64,000 bases of DNA from positions 62,001-126,000 of the forward strand of contig CAXKVR010000292.1 of assembly GCA_964058845.1 (NCBI GenBank). The letters are read 5' to 3'. Shown here piece by piece: positions 45,952 through 56,120 of the stretch. Source of the DNA: Carex sylvatica. Its lineage: Eukaryota; Streptophyta; Magnoliopsida; Poales; Cyperaceae. The notes below the pieces were generated by a model. It did no database searches and was not told where the DNA came from. It saw nothing but the letters and a program-made list of their open reading frames with translations. A program made the translations under genes and the position numbers. Each line of letters begins with the position of its first letter. The first letter of the stretch is position 1.

Positions 45952-47375
45952 GGTGGTGTTTGGTTGTGGCCTAAAGTTAAGCAAGCCTAAATAGCTATTC
46001 TAACTTAGGCCGATGTAAATTATTTATGTTTGGTTGAGGCCTAAAGTTAAACCATAACTTAAAGTATTCCTTGTTTGGTTAGAGTTGATGGAGGACTAAA
46101 GTTTTGAAAGCCTAAATTGATTAATTATTTATAATAAGATACTAATTATATAATATTAATATATTAATAATAACTGTAATATATTATATTATTATTATAA
46201 AATTTATTTAATATATTAATAATATAAAATATTAATTATATAATAATAAAATAATTATAAATTATAAATTAAGAATAAATAAAAATAAAAATATACTAAT
46301 TATATAATCTTATTAAAATAATTATTAATAAATTAACAATATAAAATATTAATTATATAATTATATATTAATAATAAGATACTAATTATATAATATTATT
46401 ATATTAATAACAACTATAATATATTATAATATTATTATAATGATGATGTACTATATTAACAATATTAATTATTAATTATTAGTTATATAATTATTAATTA
46501 ATAATAATTATTAATAATAAGATACTAATTATATAATATTATTATAATAATTATTTAATATATTAACAATATAACATATTAATTATATAGTTACATATTA
46601 ATAATTATTAATAATAATTATGAATAAGAAAATACTAATTATATAATATTAATATATTATATTATTATTATAATTATTATTTAATATATTAACAATATAA
46701 CATATTAATTATATAGTTACATATTAATAATAATTATGAATAAGAAAATACTAATTATATAATATTAATATATTTTATTATTATAATTATTATTTAATAT
46801 ATTAACAATATAACATATTAATTATATAGTGACATATTAATAATAATTATGAATAAGAAAATACTAATTATATAATATTAATATATTATATTATTATTAT
46901 AATAATTATTGAATATATTAAAAATATAGGATATTAATTATATAGTTATATATAGTTAATAAGATACTAATTACATAATATTAATATATTACTAATAACT
47001 ATACTATATTACAATATTATATAATACTTATTTAATATATTAATATTAATTATTAATAAAAAGATATTAATTATATAATATTATTATAATAATTATTTAA
47101 TATATTAACAATATAAGATATTAATTATATAATTATATACTAATAATAATTATTATTAATAATAAACTAATTATATATAAATAAAATATTATTATAATCA
47201 TTCAAGTTAGGCCATGGGATGGAATAAAGTTAAACCACCATGTGAGGTGGTTTAACTTAGGCCGGCCTAAAAATCGGCTTATGCCATCTTAGTCCGGCTC
47301 AATTAAGGCACGTTTGGTGGAATAACAGTGGCCTAAAGCCTTTATTCCACCTTTAGTCCACAACCAAACATGGGG
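45952..47375. mobile_element. PIF/Harbinger-like MITE swollen by an AT-only array
   Basis: Tips GGTGGTGTTTGGTTGTGGCC and, inverted, CCCCATGTTTGGTTGTGGAC, with GCCTAAAGTTAA words inside. TAT flanks both sides (45949-45951 and 47376-47378), and unit A of the neighbouring duplication shows the empty form GATTATAAG. A 3-bp duplication and GTTTGGTT tips fit the PIF/Harbinger (Tourist) group. About 1.1 kb of the interior is nearly pure A/T. Confidence 0.75.
46120..47200. repeat. AT-only tandem array with ~115-bp higher-order unit
   Basis: Almost all A and T, with rare single G or C (for example AATAAGATACTAATTATA). Three adjacent units starting at about 46621, 46737 and 46850 are nearly identical (116 and 113 bases apart); the units to either side are degraded. 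The sequence should be easily melted and would attach to the nuclear matrix in vitro, but any role is a guess. Confidence 0.8.
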
Positions 47376-47378
47376 TAT

Positions 47379-48430
47379 AAGAGCAACTTATGGTAGTACT
47401 AGAATTCTAATCTAATTTTAGAAACGTGTCATGGGCCTATTCGGAGATAGCGCAGGGGCAGTATTATTTGTGCTTTGAGATTCGTGCATAACGCATTTGA
47501 ACATATCAGAATTTTCAAAATGCATGCACAATATGAGATATCCAGAGATGCAAGTTCCATTTTCAGTGGATTCGTCGGGTTGGTTTGTACTTTGTACTAT
47601 TAGCATACCACCGGGGAATTCGGATCCTATAAACAACTCAAAGTTTGAGTTTAGATCCGGACCGTTCGATTAAATTTTTATGAATATTAAAAAATCCAAA
47701 TCCAATTCGGTACGGGAAATATAATTTTTAAATCTTCTTTAACCTGATACAAATCTCAAAACGGACCTCCTATTGTAAATATAGGCACCGAATATCAATT
47801 GCTCGGCTGGGATCGTACCACGTATATGCATAGTGACAAATAAATATTCGGGTTCGTCTCGCCGGAACAAAAAATTTGTGATTCAAGAATAATTCAGTAT
47901 AATTCGGGAATGATTCGGTACCACAAGAAAGCAAAAAAAATCCAAAAAGAAAATTAGAAAAATTCACGTTTTATTCGTGAATAAAACATATTATACATTT
48001 TTTATGTGTTTTATTCAGTGTTCGGTTCATAAACGCCAAAAACACAAATTATACACAAATTATACGCAAATAATTCACATACCTTGTATAACTCGGTGTA
48101 GTACCGACGAGGATAAATATTCAATTTTAAAGGGTCCCGTAAATTCCATCTTGAACTAGATTAGTCAGAATTCTTATCGGAATGTTCGGATACAAACTCA
48201 AATTTTGAGTTACTTTAGGAATTTAAATAATTTTAAAATATAATTATATTACTTATATTTTGGGTTATCAGCCATATGCTTATTTTTTAATATAAACCAT
48301 TTTTAACTTCGTTGTGAAATTTAATAAATTATTATAAGTAAATAAACTTAATTTTAAAATAAAAGGTTAATTTTTTAGCAGTTTGATTATTTAAGACATT
48401 ATGAAAATAAGTAAAAGGATTTTTTTTTTT
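47379..48430. other. Intergenic with small dispersed repeats
   Basis: No gene was recognised. 47613-47665 holds the AATTCGGATCC / ATCCGGAC palindromic block also seen near 26900. 47810-48130 has imperfect inverted words (GGTACCACAAGAA, GTGTAGTACCGACG) that may mark a decayed element. Confidence 0.4.
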
Positions 48431-48479
48431 TATAATTGAGTGCGTATAGAGCAGAATTAGCTCGATCCCATGACAATAT

Positions 48480-48702
48480 TGATTTTCAGTTCGAATCTGT
48501 CTGAAAATAACGGTTTTCTACCTATCTAAAAAAATAGTAAAGTTTTTAAAAATATATAAAATTTAGTCTCCAAGTATATTTCAATATGGATATCATGTTG
48601 AGCGTTTCGAATCGATTATTTAGTCTTTGAAAGCAGAAATATGAACGTAAAGTAAAACAAGATCCTTAATTCGCAACTCACCGTAGCCCATCTCTTTCTC
48701 CA
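48480..48702. mobile_element. Half copy of a foldback MITE
   Basis: Only the right arm of the common hairpin is present: GATTTTCAGTTCGAATCTG at its centre, then AATAGTAAAG, AAATTTAGTCTCCAAGTAT, ATATGGATATCATGTTGAGC and CACCGTAGCCCATCTC. The left arm is missing. Confidence 0.6.
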
Positions 48703-48728
48703 TATATACATATATATATATATATATA

Positions 48729-49154
48729 GAGGTTGGCTACTATGCGTATATAAGCATATCCCCACATATGCTTATAACTCTTTTTTGTGTTTTCAATGTT
48801 CAAATGGTCGATCAGAACCGTTCATCTTGTTCTCCATATTAATATGTGCTTGGAAACTAAATTTTACATTTTTCTGAATTTTTTTTACTATTTATTAAGC
48901 CACTTTGAAAATCGCTGATCCAACGGTGGCTTAACAAAACAGTAAAATCAGAAGCCACCGTTGGATCAGAGATTTTCAAATTAGCTTAATAAATAGTAAA
49001 AAAATTTAGAAAAATGTAAAATTTAGTCTCCAATAACATATTAATATGGAGAACAAGATAAACGGTTCCGATCGACCATTTGGACATTGAAAATACAAAA
49101 ATGAGTTATAAGCATATGTGGGGATATGCTTATATAAGCATAGTAGCCAACCTC
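48729..49154. mobile_element. Foldback MITE, GAGGTTGGCTACTATGC family (copy 3)
   Basis: Complete, 426 bases, between TA repeats. Ends GAGGTTGGCTACTATGC and exact inverse. The core hairpin is centred on CCAACGGTGGCTTAACAAAA. Confidence 0.9.
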
Positions 49155-49182
<28 letters not shown>

Positions 49183-49185
<3 letters not shown>

Positions 49186-49222
49186 TGACTAATATGCTTA
49201 TATAAGCATAGTAGCCAACCTC
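49183..49222. mobile_element. 40-bp chimeric end remnant
   Basis: The left tip of the GAGTGACTAATATGC family joins directly to the right tip of the GAGGTTGG family (ATAAGCATAGTAGCCAACCTC minus its first base), between two (TA)n(GA)n tracts. No core remains. See the finding on end exchange. Confidence 0.7.
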
Positions 49223-49256
49223 TATATATATATATATATATATAGAGAGAGACAGA

Positions 49257-49665
49257 GAGTGGCTAATATGCTTTCGGAAACATATGGACCGAAGTGCTTA
49301 CGATCTAAATTTAAAATTTCAAAACTCAAAAAGTCGATCAGAACGTTCATCTTGTTCTCCATATTAATATGTTCTTGGAGACCAAATTTTATATTTTTCT
49401 GAATTTTTTTACTATTTATTAAGCCACTTTGAAAATCGTTGATCCAATGGTTTTACTGTTTGGTTAAGCCACCGTTGGATCAGCGATTTTCAAAGTGGCT
49501 TAATAAATAGTAAAAAAATTCAGAAAAATATAAAATTTGGTCTCCAAGAACATATTAATATGGAGAACAAGATGAACGTTCTGATCGACTTTTTGAGTTT
49601 TGAAATTTTAAATTTAGATCGTAAGCACTTCGGTCCATATGTTTCCGAAAGCATATTAGCCACTC
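49257..49665. mobile_element. Foldback MITE, GAGTGGCTAATATGC family
   Basis: 409 bases. Tips GAGTGGCTAATATGCTTTCG and inverse; inside follow ATATGGACCGAAGTGCTTAC and then the shared core. (GA)n lies to the left and (CT)n to the right, so the compound microsatellite itself is mirrored. Confidence 0.88.
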
Positions 49666-49737
<72 letters not shown>

Positions 49738-49740
<3 letters not shown>

Positions 49741-50158
49741 TGACTAATGTGCATTCGTATGCATATGGGCCGAAATACATACGGTCCAAATTTGAATTTT
49801 CAAAATCCAAAAATTTGATCTGAACCGTTCATCTTGTTCTCCATATTAATATGTGCTTGGAGACCAAATTTTACATTTTTCTGAATTTTTTTACTATTTA
49901 TTAAGCCACTTTGAAAATTGTTGATCCAACGGTGGCTGCTGATTTTACTGTTTTGTGCAGCCACCGTTGGATCAACAATTTTCAAAGTGGCTTAATAAAT
50001 AGTAAAAAAATTCAGAAAAATGTAAAATTTGGTCTCCAAGCACATATTAATATGGAGAACAAGATGAACGGTTCAGATCAAATTTTTGGATTTTGAAAAT
50101 TCAAATTTGGACCGTATGTATTTCGGCCCATATGCATACGAATGCACATTAGTCACTC
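49738..50158. mobile_element. Foldback MITE, GAGTGACTAATGTGC family
   Basis: 421 bases. Tips GAGTGACTAATGTGCATTCG and inverse, then CATATGGGCCGAAATACATA, then the shared core; mirrored (TA)n(GA)n flanks. The two arms pair almost without mismatch. Confidence 0.9.
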
Positions 50159-50183
50159 TCTCTCTCTCTCTATATATATATAT

Positions 50184-50577
50184 GAGGAGGGATCGGATGA
50201 CACCCTTTTTTGGTGACATCGGATGACACCGTCCATTTTCAAAGTTCAAACGATCGATCCAAATCATTCAACTTGATGGATAGTTAAAATGTGCTTGCAG
50301 ATCAAATTTTATATTTTTCTGAATTTTTTTTACTATTTTTTCTATTTTTTCAGATGGGTACAAAAATTCAACGGTATGAATATAGCGATTTTATTAAGTA
50401 TTAAATACTTAATAAATAGTAAAAAAAATTCAAAAAATATAAAATTTGATCTGCAGGCACATTTTAACATATCCATCAAGTTGAACAGTTTGGATCGACC
50501 GTTTGGACTTTGAAAACTTTAAAAATGGACGATGTCATTCGATGTCACCAAAAAAGGGTGTCATCCGATCCTTCCTC
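50184..50577. mobile_element. Foldback MITE, GAGGAGGGATCGGATGACAC family
   Basis: 394 bases. Tips GAGGAGGGATCGGATGACAC and a nearly exact inverse; a further inverted pair around TTTTTTGGTGACATC. Flanked by TATATATAT on both sides. The shared core is weaker here and centred on GGTACAAAAATTCAACGG. Confidence 0.85.
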
Positions 50578-50605
<28 letters not shown>

Positions 50606-50608
<3 letters not shown>

Positions 50609-51027
50609 TGACTAATATACTTTGGGTAGCATATGGACCGAAGTGCTACCGGTTCAAATTTAAAATTAAAAAATCCAAAAAGTCGATCTGAACCGTTAGA
50701 TGTGATCTCTATATTGAAATGTGCTTGGAGACCAAATTTTATATTTTTTCTGAATTTTTTTATTATTTATTAAACCACTTTAAAAATTACTGATCCAACA
50801 GTGGCTTAACGAAACAGTAAAATAAGAAGCCACCGTTGGATCAGTGATTTTCAAAGTGGCTTAATAAATAGTAAAATAAATATAGAAAAATGTAAAATTT
50901 GGTCTCCAAGCACATTTCAATATAAAGATCACATCTAATGGTTCATATCGACTTTTTGAATTTTAAAATTTTAAATTTGGACCGGTAGTACTTCGAGCCC
51001 ATATGCTACCGAAAGCATATTAGTCAC

Positions 51028-51028
<1 letters not shown>
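50606..51028. mobile_element. Foldback MITE, GAGTGACTAATATAC / GCTACCG family
   Basis: 423 bases. Tips GAGTGACTAATATACTTTGG and the inverse of GAAAGCATATTAGTCACT; ATATGGACCGAAGTGCTACC inside, then the shared core with GCCACCGTTGGATCAG. The right tip lacks its last C. Confidence 0.85.
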
Positions 51029-51075
<47 letters not shown>

Positions 51076-51078
<3 letters not shown>

Positions 51079-51481
51079 TAAGGCTACGCTACTTCATGAA
51101 TTAATTGGGGTGTTTTAATTCGCGCTCATATCTCTAGTTTCGAAGTCCAAATAGCAGATCCAAACCGTTAGATGTTTAATCTATATTAAAATGTGCTTGG
51201 AGACCAAATTTTACATTGTTTTTAATTGTTTTACTATTTATTAAGATGGTTTGAAAATTGCTGTTTTTATTAAAATTCTACATCATTAAAAAATAACGAT
51301 TTTCAAACCATCTTAATAAATAGTAAAAAAATTTCAAAGAATGTAAAATTTGATCGCAAAGCACATTCTAATATTGATTAAATATCTAACGGTTTAGATC
51401 AGCTATTTTGAACTTTGAACTAGAGATGTGAGTGCGAATTAAAACACCCCTATTAATTCACAAAGTAGCATAGCCTTACTC
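51076..51481. mobile_element. Foldback MITE, GAGTAAGGCTACGCTACTT family
   Basis: 406 bases. Tips GAGTAAGGCTACGCTACTT and, inverted, GAGTAAGGCTATGCTACTT; then AATTAATTGGGGTGTTTTAA inside and the shared core with AAGATGGTTTGAAAATTGC. The left flank is (GA)n, the right flank (TA)n. Confidence 0.88.
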
Positions 51482-51504
51482 ATATATATATATAGAGAGA
51501 GAGA

Positions 51505-51884
51505 GAGATGGGCTATGGTACATTGCAATGTATAGACATTTTTGTACATTGGACTAATAATCACCGAATTCAAAGTTCAAATAACCGATCCAAACCGTTC
51601 ATCTTGTTCTCCATATTAATATGTGTTTGGAGACCAATTTTTACACTTTTTTATATTTATTGAAAATCATTGTTTTCAGACAAATATGGAGCATAAAAAA
51701 TAGTGATTTTCAATAAATCTAAAAAAATAGTAAATTTTTTTCAAAAATGTAAAATTGGTCTCCAAATACATATTAATATGAAGAACAAGATTAACGGTAT
51801 GGACCGGTTATTTGGACTTTGAATCCGGTGATTTATAGTCCAATGTACAAAAGAGGTTATGCATTGCAATGCACCATTGTCCAA

Positions 51885-51887
<3 letters not shown>
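51505..51887. mobile_element. Foldback MITE, GAGATGGGCTA family (copy 2)
   Basis: 383 bases. Tips GAGATGGGCTATGGTACATT and inverse of GCAATGCACCATTGTCCAACTC. The core matches the copy at 44678-45078 (ATTTATTGAAAATCATTG). Confidence 0.85.
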
Positions 51888-51935
<48 letters not shown>

Positions 51936-51938
<3 letters not shown>

Positions 51939-52356
51939 GTTGGCTACTATGCTTATATAAGCATATCCCCACATATGCTTATAACTCATTCTTGTGTTTC
52001 CAATGTCCAAATGATCGATCGGAACCGTTCATCTTGTTCTCCATATTAATATGTGCTTGGAAACTAAATTTTACATTTTTCTGAATTTTTTTACTATTTA
52101 TTAAGCCACTTTGAAAATTATTAATCCAACGGTGGCTGCTGATTTTACTGTTTTGTGCAGCCACCGTTGGATCAGCGATTTCAAAGTGGCTTAATAAATA
52201 GTAAAAAAATTCAGAAAAATGTAAAATTTAGTTTCCAAGCACACATTAATATGGAGAACAAGATGAACGGTTCCGATCGATCATTTGGACATTGGAAACA
52301 CAAAAATGAGTTATAAGCATATGTGGGGATATGCTTACATAAGCATAGTAGCCAAC

Positions 52357-52359
<3 letters not shown>
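51936..52359. mobile_element. Foldback MITE, GAGGTTGGCTACTATGC family (copy 4)
   Basis: Complete, 424 bases, between long TA repeats on both sides. Ends GAGGTTGGCTACTATGC and exact inverse. Confidence 0.9.
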
Positions 52360-52395
<36 letters not shown>

Positions 52396-52398
<3 letters not shown>

Positions 52399-52796
52399 AG
52401 GCTAGGGTGCTATGGGTTGTATAGAGGGCTACGGTGCTACAGCTCAATATTCGAGTTTTCAAAATTATAACAGTCGATCCGAACCATTCATCTTGTTCTC
52501 CATATTAATATGTGTTTAGAGACGAAATTTTACATTTTTTGGAATTTTTTTACTATTTTTTTAGATAGTTAGAAAATCAAATATCTGAATGGTGCATAAT
52601 TTTTTAGATCAAGTTATTTTCTACCTATCTAAACAAATAGTAAAAAATTTCCAAAAAATGTAAAATTTGGTCTCCAAACACATATTAATAAGGAGATCAA
52701 AATGAAGGATTCGGATCGACCGTTAGGATTTTTAAAACTTAAATATTGAGCCGTAGCACCGTAGCCCTCTATGCAACCCATAGCACCCTAGCCTTA

Positions 52797-52797
<1 letters not shown>
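52396..52797. mobile_element. Foldback MITE, GTAAGGCTAGGGTGCTATG family
   Basis: 402 bases. Tips GTAAGGCTAGGGTGCTATGG and exact inverse, then an inner GAGGGCTACGGTGCTAC pair, then the shared core with TTTAGATAGTTAGAAAATC. Flanked by TA repeats. Confidence 0.88.
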
Positions 52798-52826
<29 letters not shown>

Positions 52827-52827
<1 letters not shown>

Positions 52828-53216
52828 AGGATGGATCAAGTTACAATAATTTTTGAGTTACAACAAGTTACAACAATAATTTTCTACATTTTCAATGTCC
52901 AAATCGTCGATCCAAACCGTTCAACATGATCTCCACAATAAAATGTGCATGGAAACCAAATTTTACATTTTTTGAAAAAAAATTACTATTTATTAAGATG
53001 GGTACAAAATTCAATGGTCTAGATTTGACTAGTTTTTGTACCCATCTTAATAAATAGTAAAAAAATTCCAAAAAATGTAAAATTTGGTCTCCAAGCATAT
53101 TTTATTATAGAGATCACATCTAACAGTTTGGATCGACGATTTGGACTTTAAAAATGTAAAAATAGTTTGTTGTAACTTGTTGTAACTCAAAAATTGTTAT
53201 AACTTGATCCCTCCTC
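52827..53216. mobile_element. Foldback MITE, GAGGATGGATCAAGTTACAA family
   Basis: 390 bases. Tips GAGGATGGATCAAGTTACAA and, inverted, GAGGAGGGATCAAGTTATAA; then TTTTTGAGTTACAACAAGTT and the shared core with TTAAGATGGGTACAAAATTC. Left flank (TG)n, right flank (TA)n. Confidence 0.88.
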
Positions 53217-53234
53217 TATATATATATAGAGAGA

Positions 53235-53659
53235 GAGGTTGGCTACTATGCTTATATAAGCATATTCGTACATATGCTTATAACTCATTTTTGTGTTTTC
53301 AATGTCCAAATGGTCGATCTGAACCGTTAGATGTGATCTCTATATTGAAATGTGCTTGGAGACCAAATTTTACATTTTTCTAAATTTTTTTACTATTTAT
53401 TAAGCTAATTTGAAAATCTCTGATCTAAAGGTGGCTTCTGATTTTACTGTTTTGTTAAGCCACCGTTGGATCAGCGATTTTCAAAGTGGCTTAATAAATA
53501 GTAAAAAAATTCAGAAAAATGTAAAATTTGGTATCCAAGAACATTTTAATATGGAGAACAAGATGAAAGGTTTCGATCGACCATTTGGACATTGAAAACA
53601 CAAAAATGAGTTATAAGCATATGTGGGAATATGCTTATATAAGCATAGTAGCCAACCTC
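53235..53659. mobile_element. Foldback MITE, GAGGTTGGCTACTATGC family (copy 5)
   Basis: Complete, 425 bases. Ends GAGGTTGGCTACTATGC and exact inverse. The flanks differ (GA-rich on the left, TA-rich on the right), so no duplication can be read. It closes the MITE cluster. Confidence 0.9.
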
Positions 53660-54690
53660 TATATATATATCTCCATTCTTATATTATGCACGTAGTTGTT
53701 CTGATCCGCCAACGGCTCAGATTGAAAGATGATTTTTCAAATTGAATATCAACCCTTCAATCACATAAGTTATCCTCTTTTAATTAAATACATCTATTTT
53801 ATATATAGAAGCCTAAATTTAATTAAAAATATAGTCGCCACACAGACTGCTACATGGTTTGTCACATTATAATTGAATGAATCACAAGCGATATGTTTTC
53901 TTATTTCTCTTTATAGCTATTTTTGATTCATGCAATCAAATTATTTCTTTATTTCTCAATTTTCTCCGTTTCATTTCTCCTCTTCCTCTATAGTTTTGAA
54001 AACAAAAATGAAAACAATCATATATTTTTGGATTTTGTTTAAAGCTACTGTATCTTTGTGAATATATGAATAGCAATTCTTATGCTGATGGAAACAATCA
54101 TTCATTTTTTATTTGGAGAGAAAATAAAAAATATCTAAAACTTTCGAGTAAATTATTTCCATCCTATAGTGAACAAGTATTTTATTGAAAATTTCACATC
54201 AGTGTCATTCTTAGAATAAGACAACTTCTACAAAAAAAATTGAGAATAAATTAATTGCGTCTTGGTATAAATTCTGGGATATTACAACTAAAAACACAAA
54301 TTCATACACATATATTCAAGTTTAGCCTGCCTCCCCGAAAGTTTCTCCTAGAACCTAGCTTGCCAGTATATATATGCATATCTAAATCCTGATCACTCTA
54401 TATAAGTTGGCTCAATGTACCTCCTTTTATTTAGAAATTGTACTTTTTTTACAGATGCCTAGATATGCAAAAGCTTTTATTTTGAGTTATAAAATATTTT
54501 TTTAAGAAAAAAGAGAGAGAAATATCAGTGAATTGTTTGCAAAATATTCTTCTCGTCGTAGAAATCCAGCTACAAATATATATTGCAATGTTTTTTTCGT
54601 ACTAATTACTACGTACATTTTAATTTTTTTATCCCTATATATCGGAATAATGGATTTCAATATTTGGTAAAGCAATATGCAAATTCATAT
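53660..54690. other. Intergenic between the MITE cluster and the LTR array
   Basis: AT-rich with no recognised gene or element end. 53690-53780 has slightly higher complexity but no protein pattern. Confidence 0.45.
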
Positions 54691-54696
54691 ATGTAC

Positions 54697-54861
54697 TTCA
54701 TTGAAAGGTTGAGATGGATATACACTTTCTGCTGCATGAGAGTATTAATAGGCTTCGTCAAAAGTTTTTGCTTCATTGAAAGGTTCGATTCCATAAAATT
54801 GAATGAATCCCTATACTGCTGCATGAGAGTATTAATAGGCTTCGTCAAAAGTTTTTGCTTC
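54697..54861. repeat. Two-copy direct repeat (75-90 bp) at the LTR array edge
   Basis: TTCATTGAAAGGTT opens each copy (54697 and 54772), and GCTGCATGAGAGTATTAATA followed by GGCTTCGTCAAAAGTTTTTG ends each copy. The second copy has a longer middle. The repeat stops one base before the LTR begins. Confidence 0.85.
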
Positions 54862-56034
54862 ATGATGGGCGTGAAGTGTACGCTAAAAAGTTTCAGTACA
54901 ATAAGATGTACCTTTTAAACCTTAAATGCTTTTGAGTCAAATTGCAAGTGCACAATTATATCAAAGTAGTATTTGAGGTATCGATCCACAGAGAGTATGG
55001 AAAATACTTAGTTTTAAACCCTAAATAATTAATTTCAGTAAATAAATGGTAAAGTGCAATAAAGTAAAGTAAAGGGGGGGGTTTGTTTAAGTAATCCTAA
55101 AGGTTGGGTTCAATACCCGAGAATAAGGAATAGTAAACAATAGATGTAAATGAAATGAAAGAAAGAAATATTGGTTTGCTTTTCAAGTTTAGAAGATCTA
55201 GGGGTCTTTGGTCCACAATCCCTTGCTAATTCTATCTATTCGGTTTGTTTATATTCATGTTTGATTTAAATGAGGTTTCTAACCTAATATGTTAGCCTAT
55301 TTCAATTAATTATTGATATAAGTATTTTGGTGGGTTGGGTTAATTTTCCTCGAATTTTAGGGCTGTCACCATCCTAAAGGGATATTTAACAATCACGTTC
55401 ACACAAAATACATATCAATACTTAATCAATCTAGGTGTCCAAATTAGGGGTTTGACTTCAGAAATACCTACCTCACCAAAACCCTAATTCTAATTTCTGG
55501 AGATCCGGTTTATATCCTAGTGTTAATAAGATATCCTATACCTTTATGATTTGATTGATACAGGGTGGATTACTTGACCTATGCTGGGGTTTAATGATTA
55601 AAGCGGAAAAACAGGACATAGCACGATTTCTAGCTACTTTAATTCATTAAAGCTAACATGGTACTTGAATTTCAAGTATATGAAATCATAAAGAATAATT
55701 CACAGAAATTACCATTAAATCAAACAATCATAATAAAAACAGTATAACCGAATAAATATAATTAAACAAGTTCATGCATGATGACCTAAACCCCTAGAGA
55801 GAGAACTACTCACTCTTGGAGAGGTCCATTACAAAAATTGGCAAAGTAAGAAGAAATCAAATGAAAGAAAATGATTACACCCTTTGACAAATCAAAGCCC
55901 TCTATCTTGCCGAATCTTGCTCCGGAAATCCTTCTTCTCCTCGCTTGAAAGCTTTCCTTCCTCCAAAATTTATCGCTAAGTGTGTGTAAAGAGAGAATGA
56001 TGGTGTGTTGGTTGATGTGAGATTGAATGATGGA

Positions 56035-56092
56035 TCCCTCCGAAGAGAGATCCCCTCCGAAGAGAGATGTTCCTCCGAAGAGAGATGTCTTT
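56035..56092 (-). repeat. Triplicate CTCCGAAGAGAGAT motif in the LTR leader
   Basis: Three direct copies of CTCCGAAGAGAGAT with 3-5 base spacers lie just downstream of the LTR TATA box on the minus strand. They are present in each LTR of the array. Confidence 0.85.
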
Positions 56093-56112
56093 GAATGAGA
56101 AAGAACCCCCTC

Positions 56113-56120
56113 ATTTATAG
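56113..56120 (-). promoter_or_regulatory. TATA box of the LTR promoter (also at 59630-59637 and 63147-63154)
   Basis: CTATAAAT on the minus strand, followed by GAGGGGG and, about 30 bases on, a CT-rich start region. Downstream lie three direct copies of ATCTCTCTTCGGAGG. It divides the LTR into a U3 of about 0.7 kb and a long R/U5 of about 1.2 kb. The start site is estimated from TATA spacing only. Confidence 0.7.

Noticed and set aside
49911..50096. Matching 61-codon frames on both strands in the MITEs
   Set aside because: A perfect palindrome gives the same peptide on both strands; there is no independent coding evidence.
48729..53659. Regularly spaced repeats resembling a CRISPR array
   Set aside because: Units are ~400-bp palindromes in a plant genome, separated by simple repeats; there are no short repeat-spacer units.
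54583..54918. 111-codon frame at the array edge
   Set aside because: It is formed by the two-copy direct repeat plus the first bases of the LTR; it has no family resemblance.
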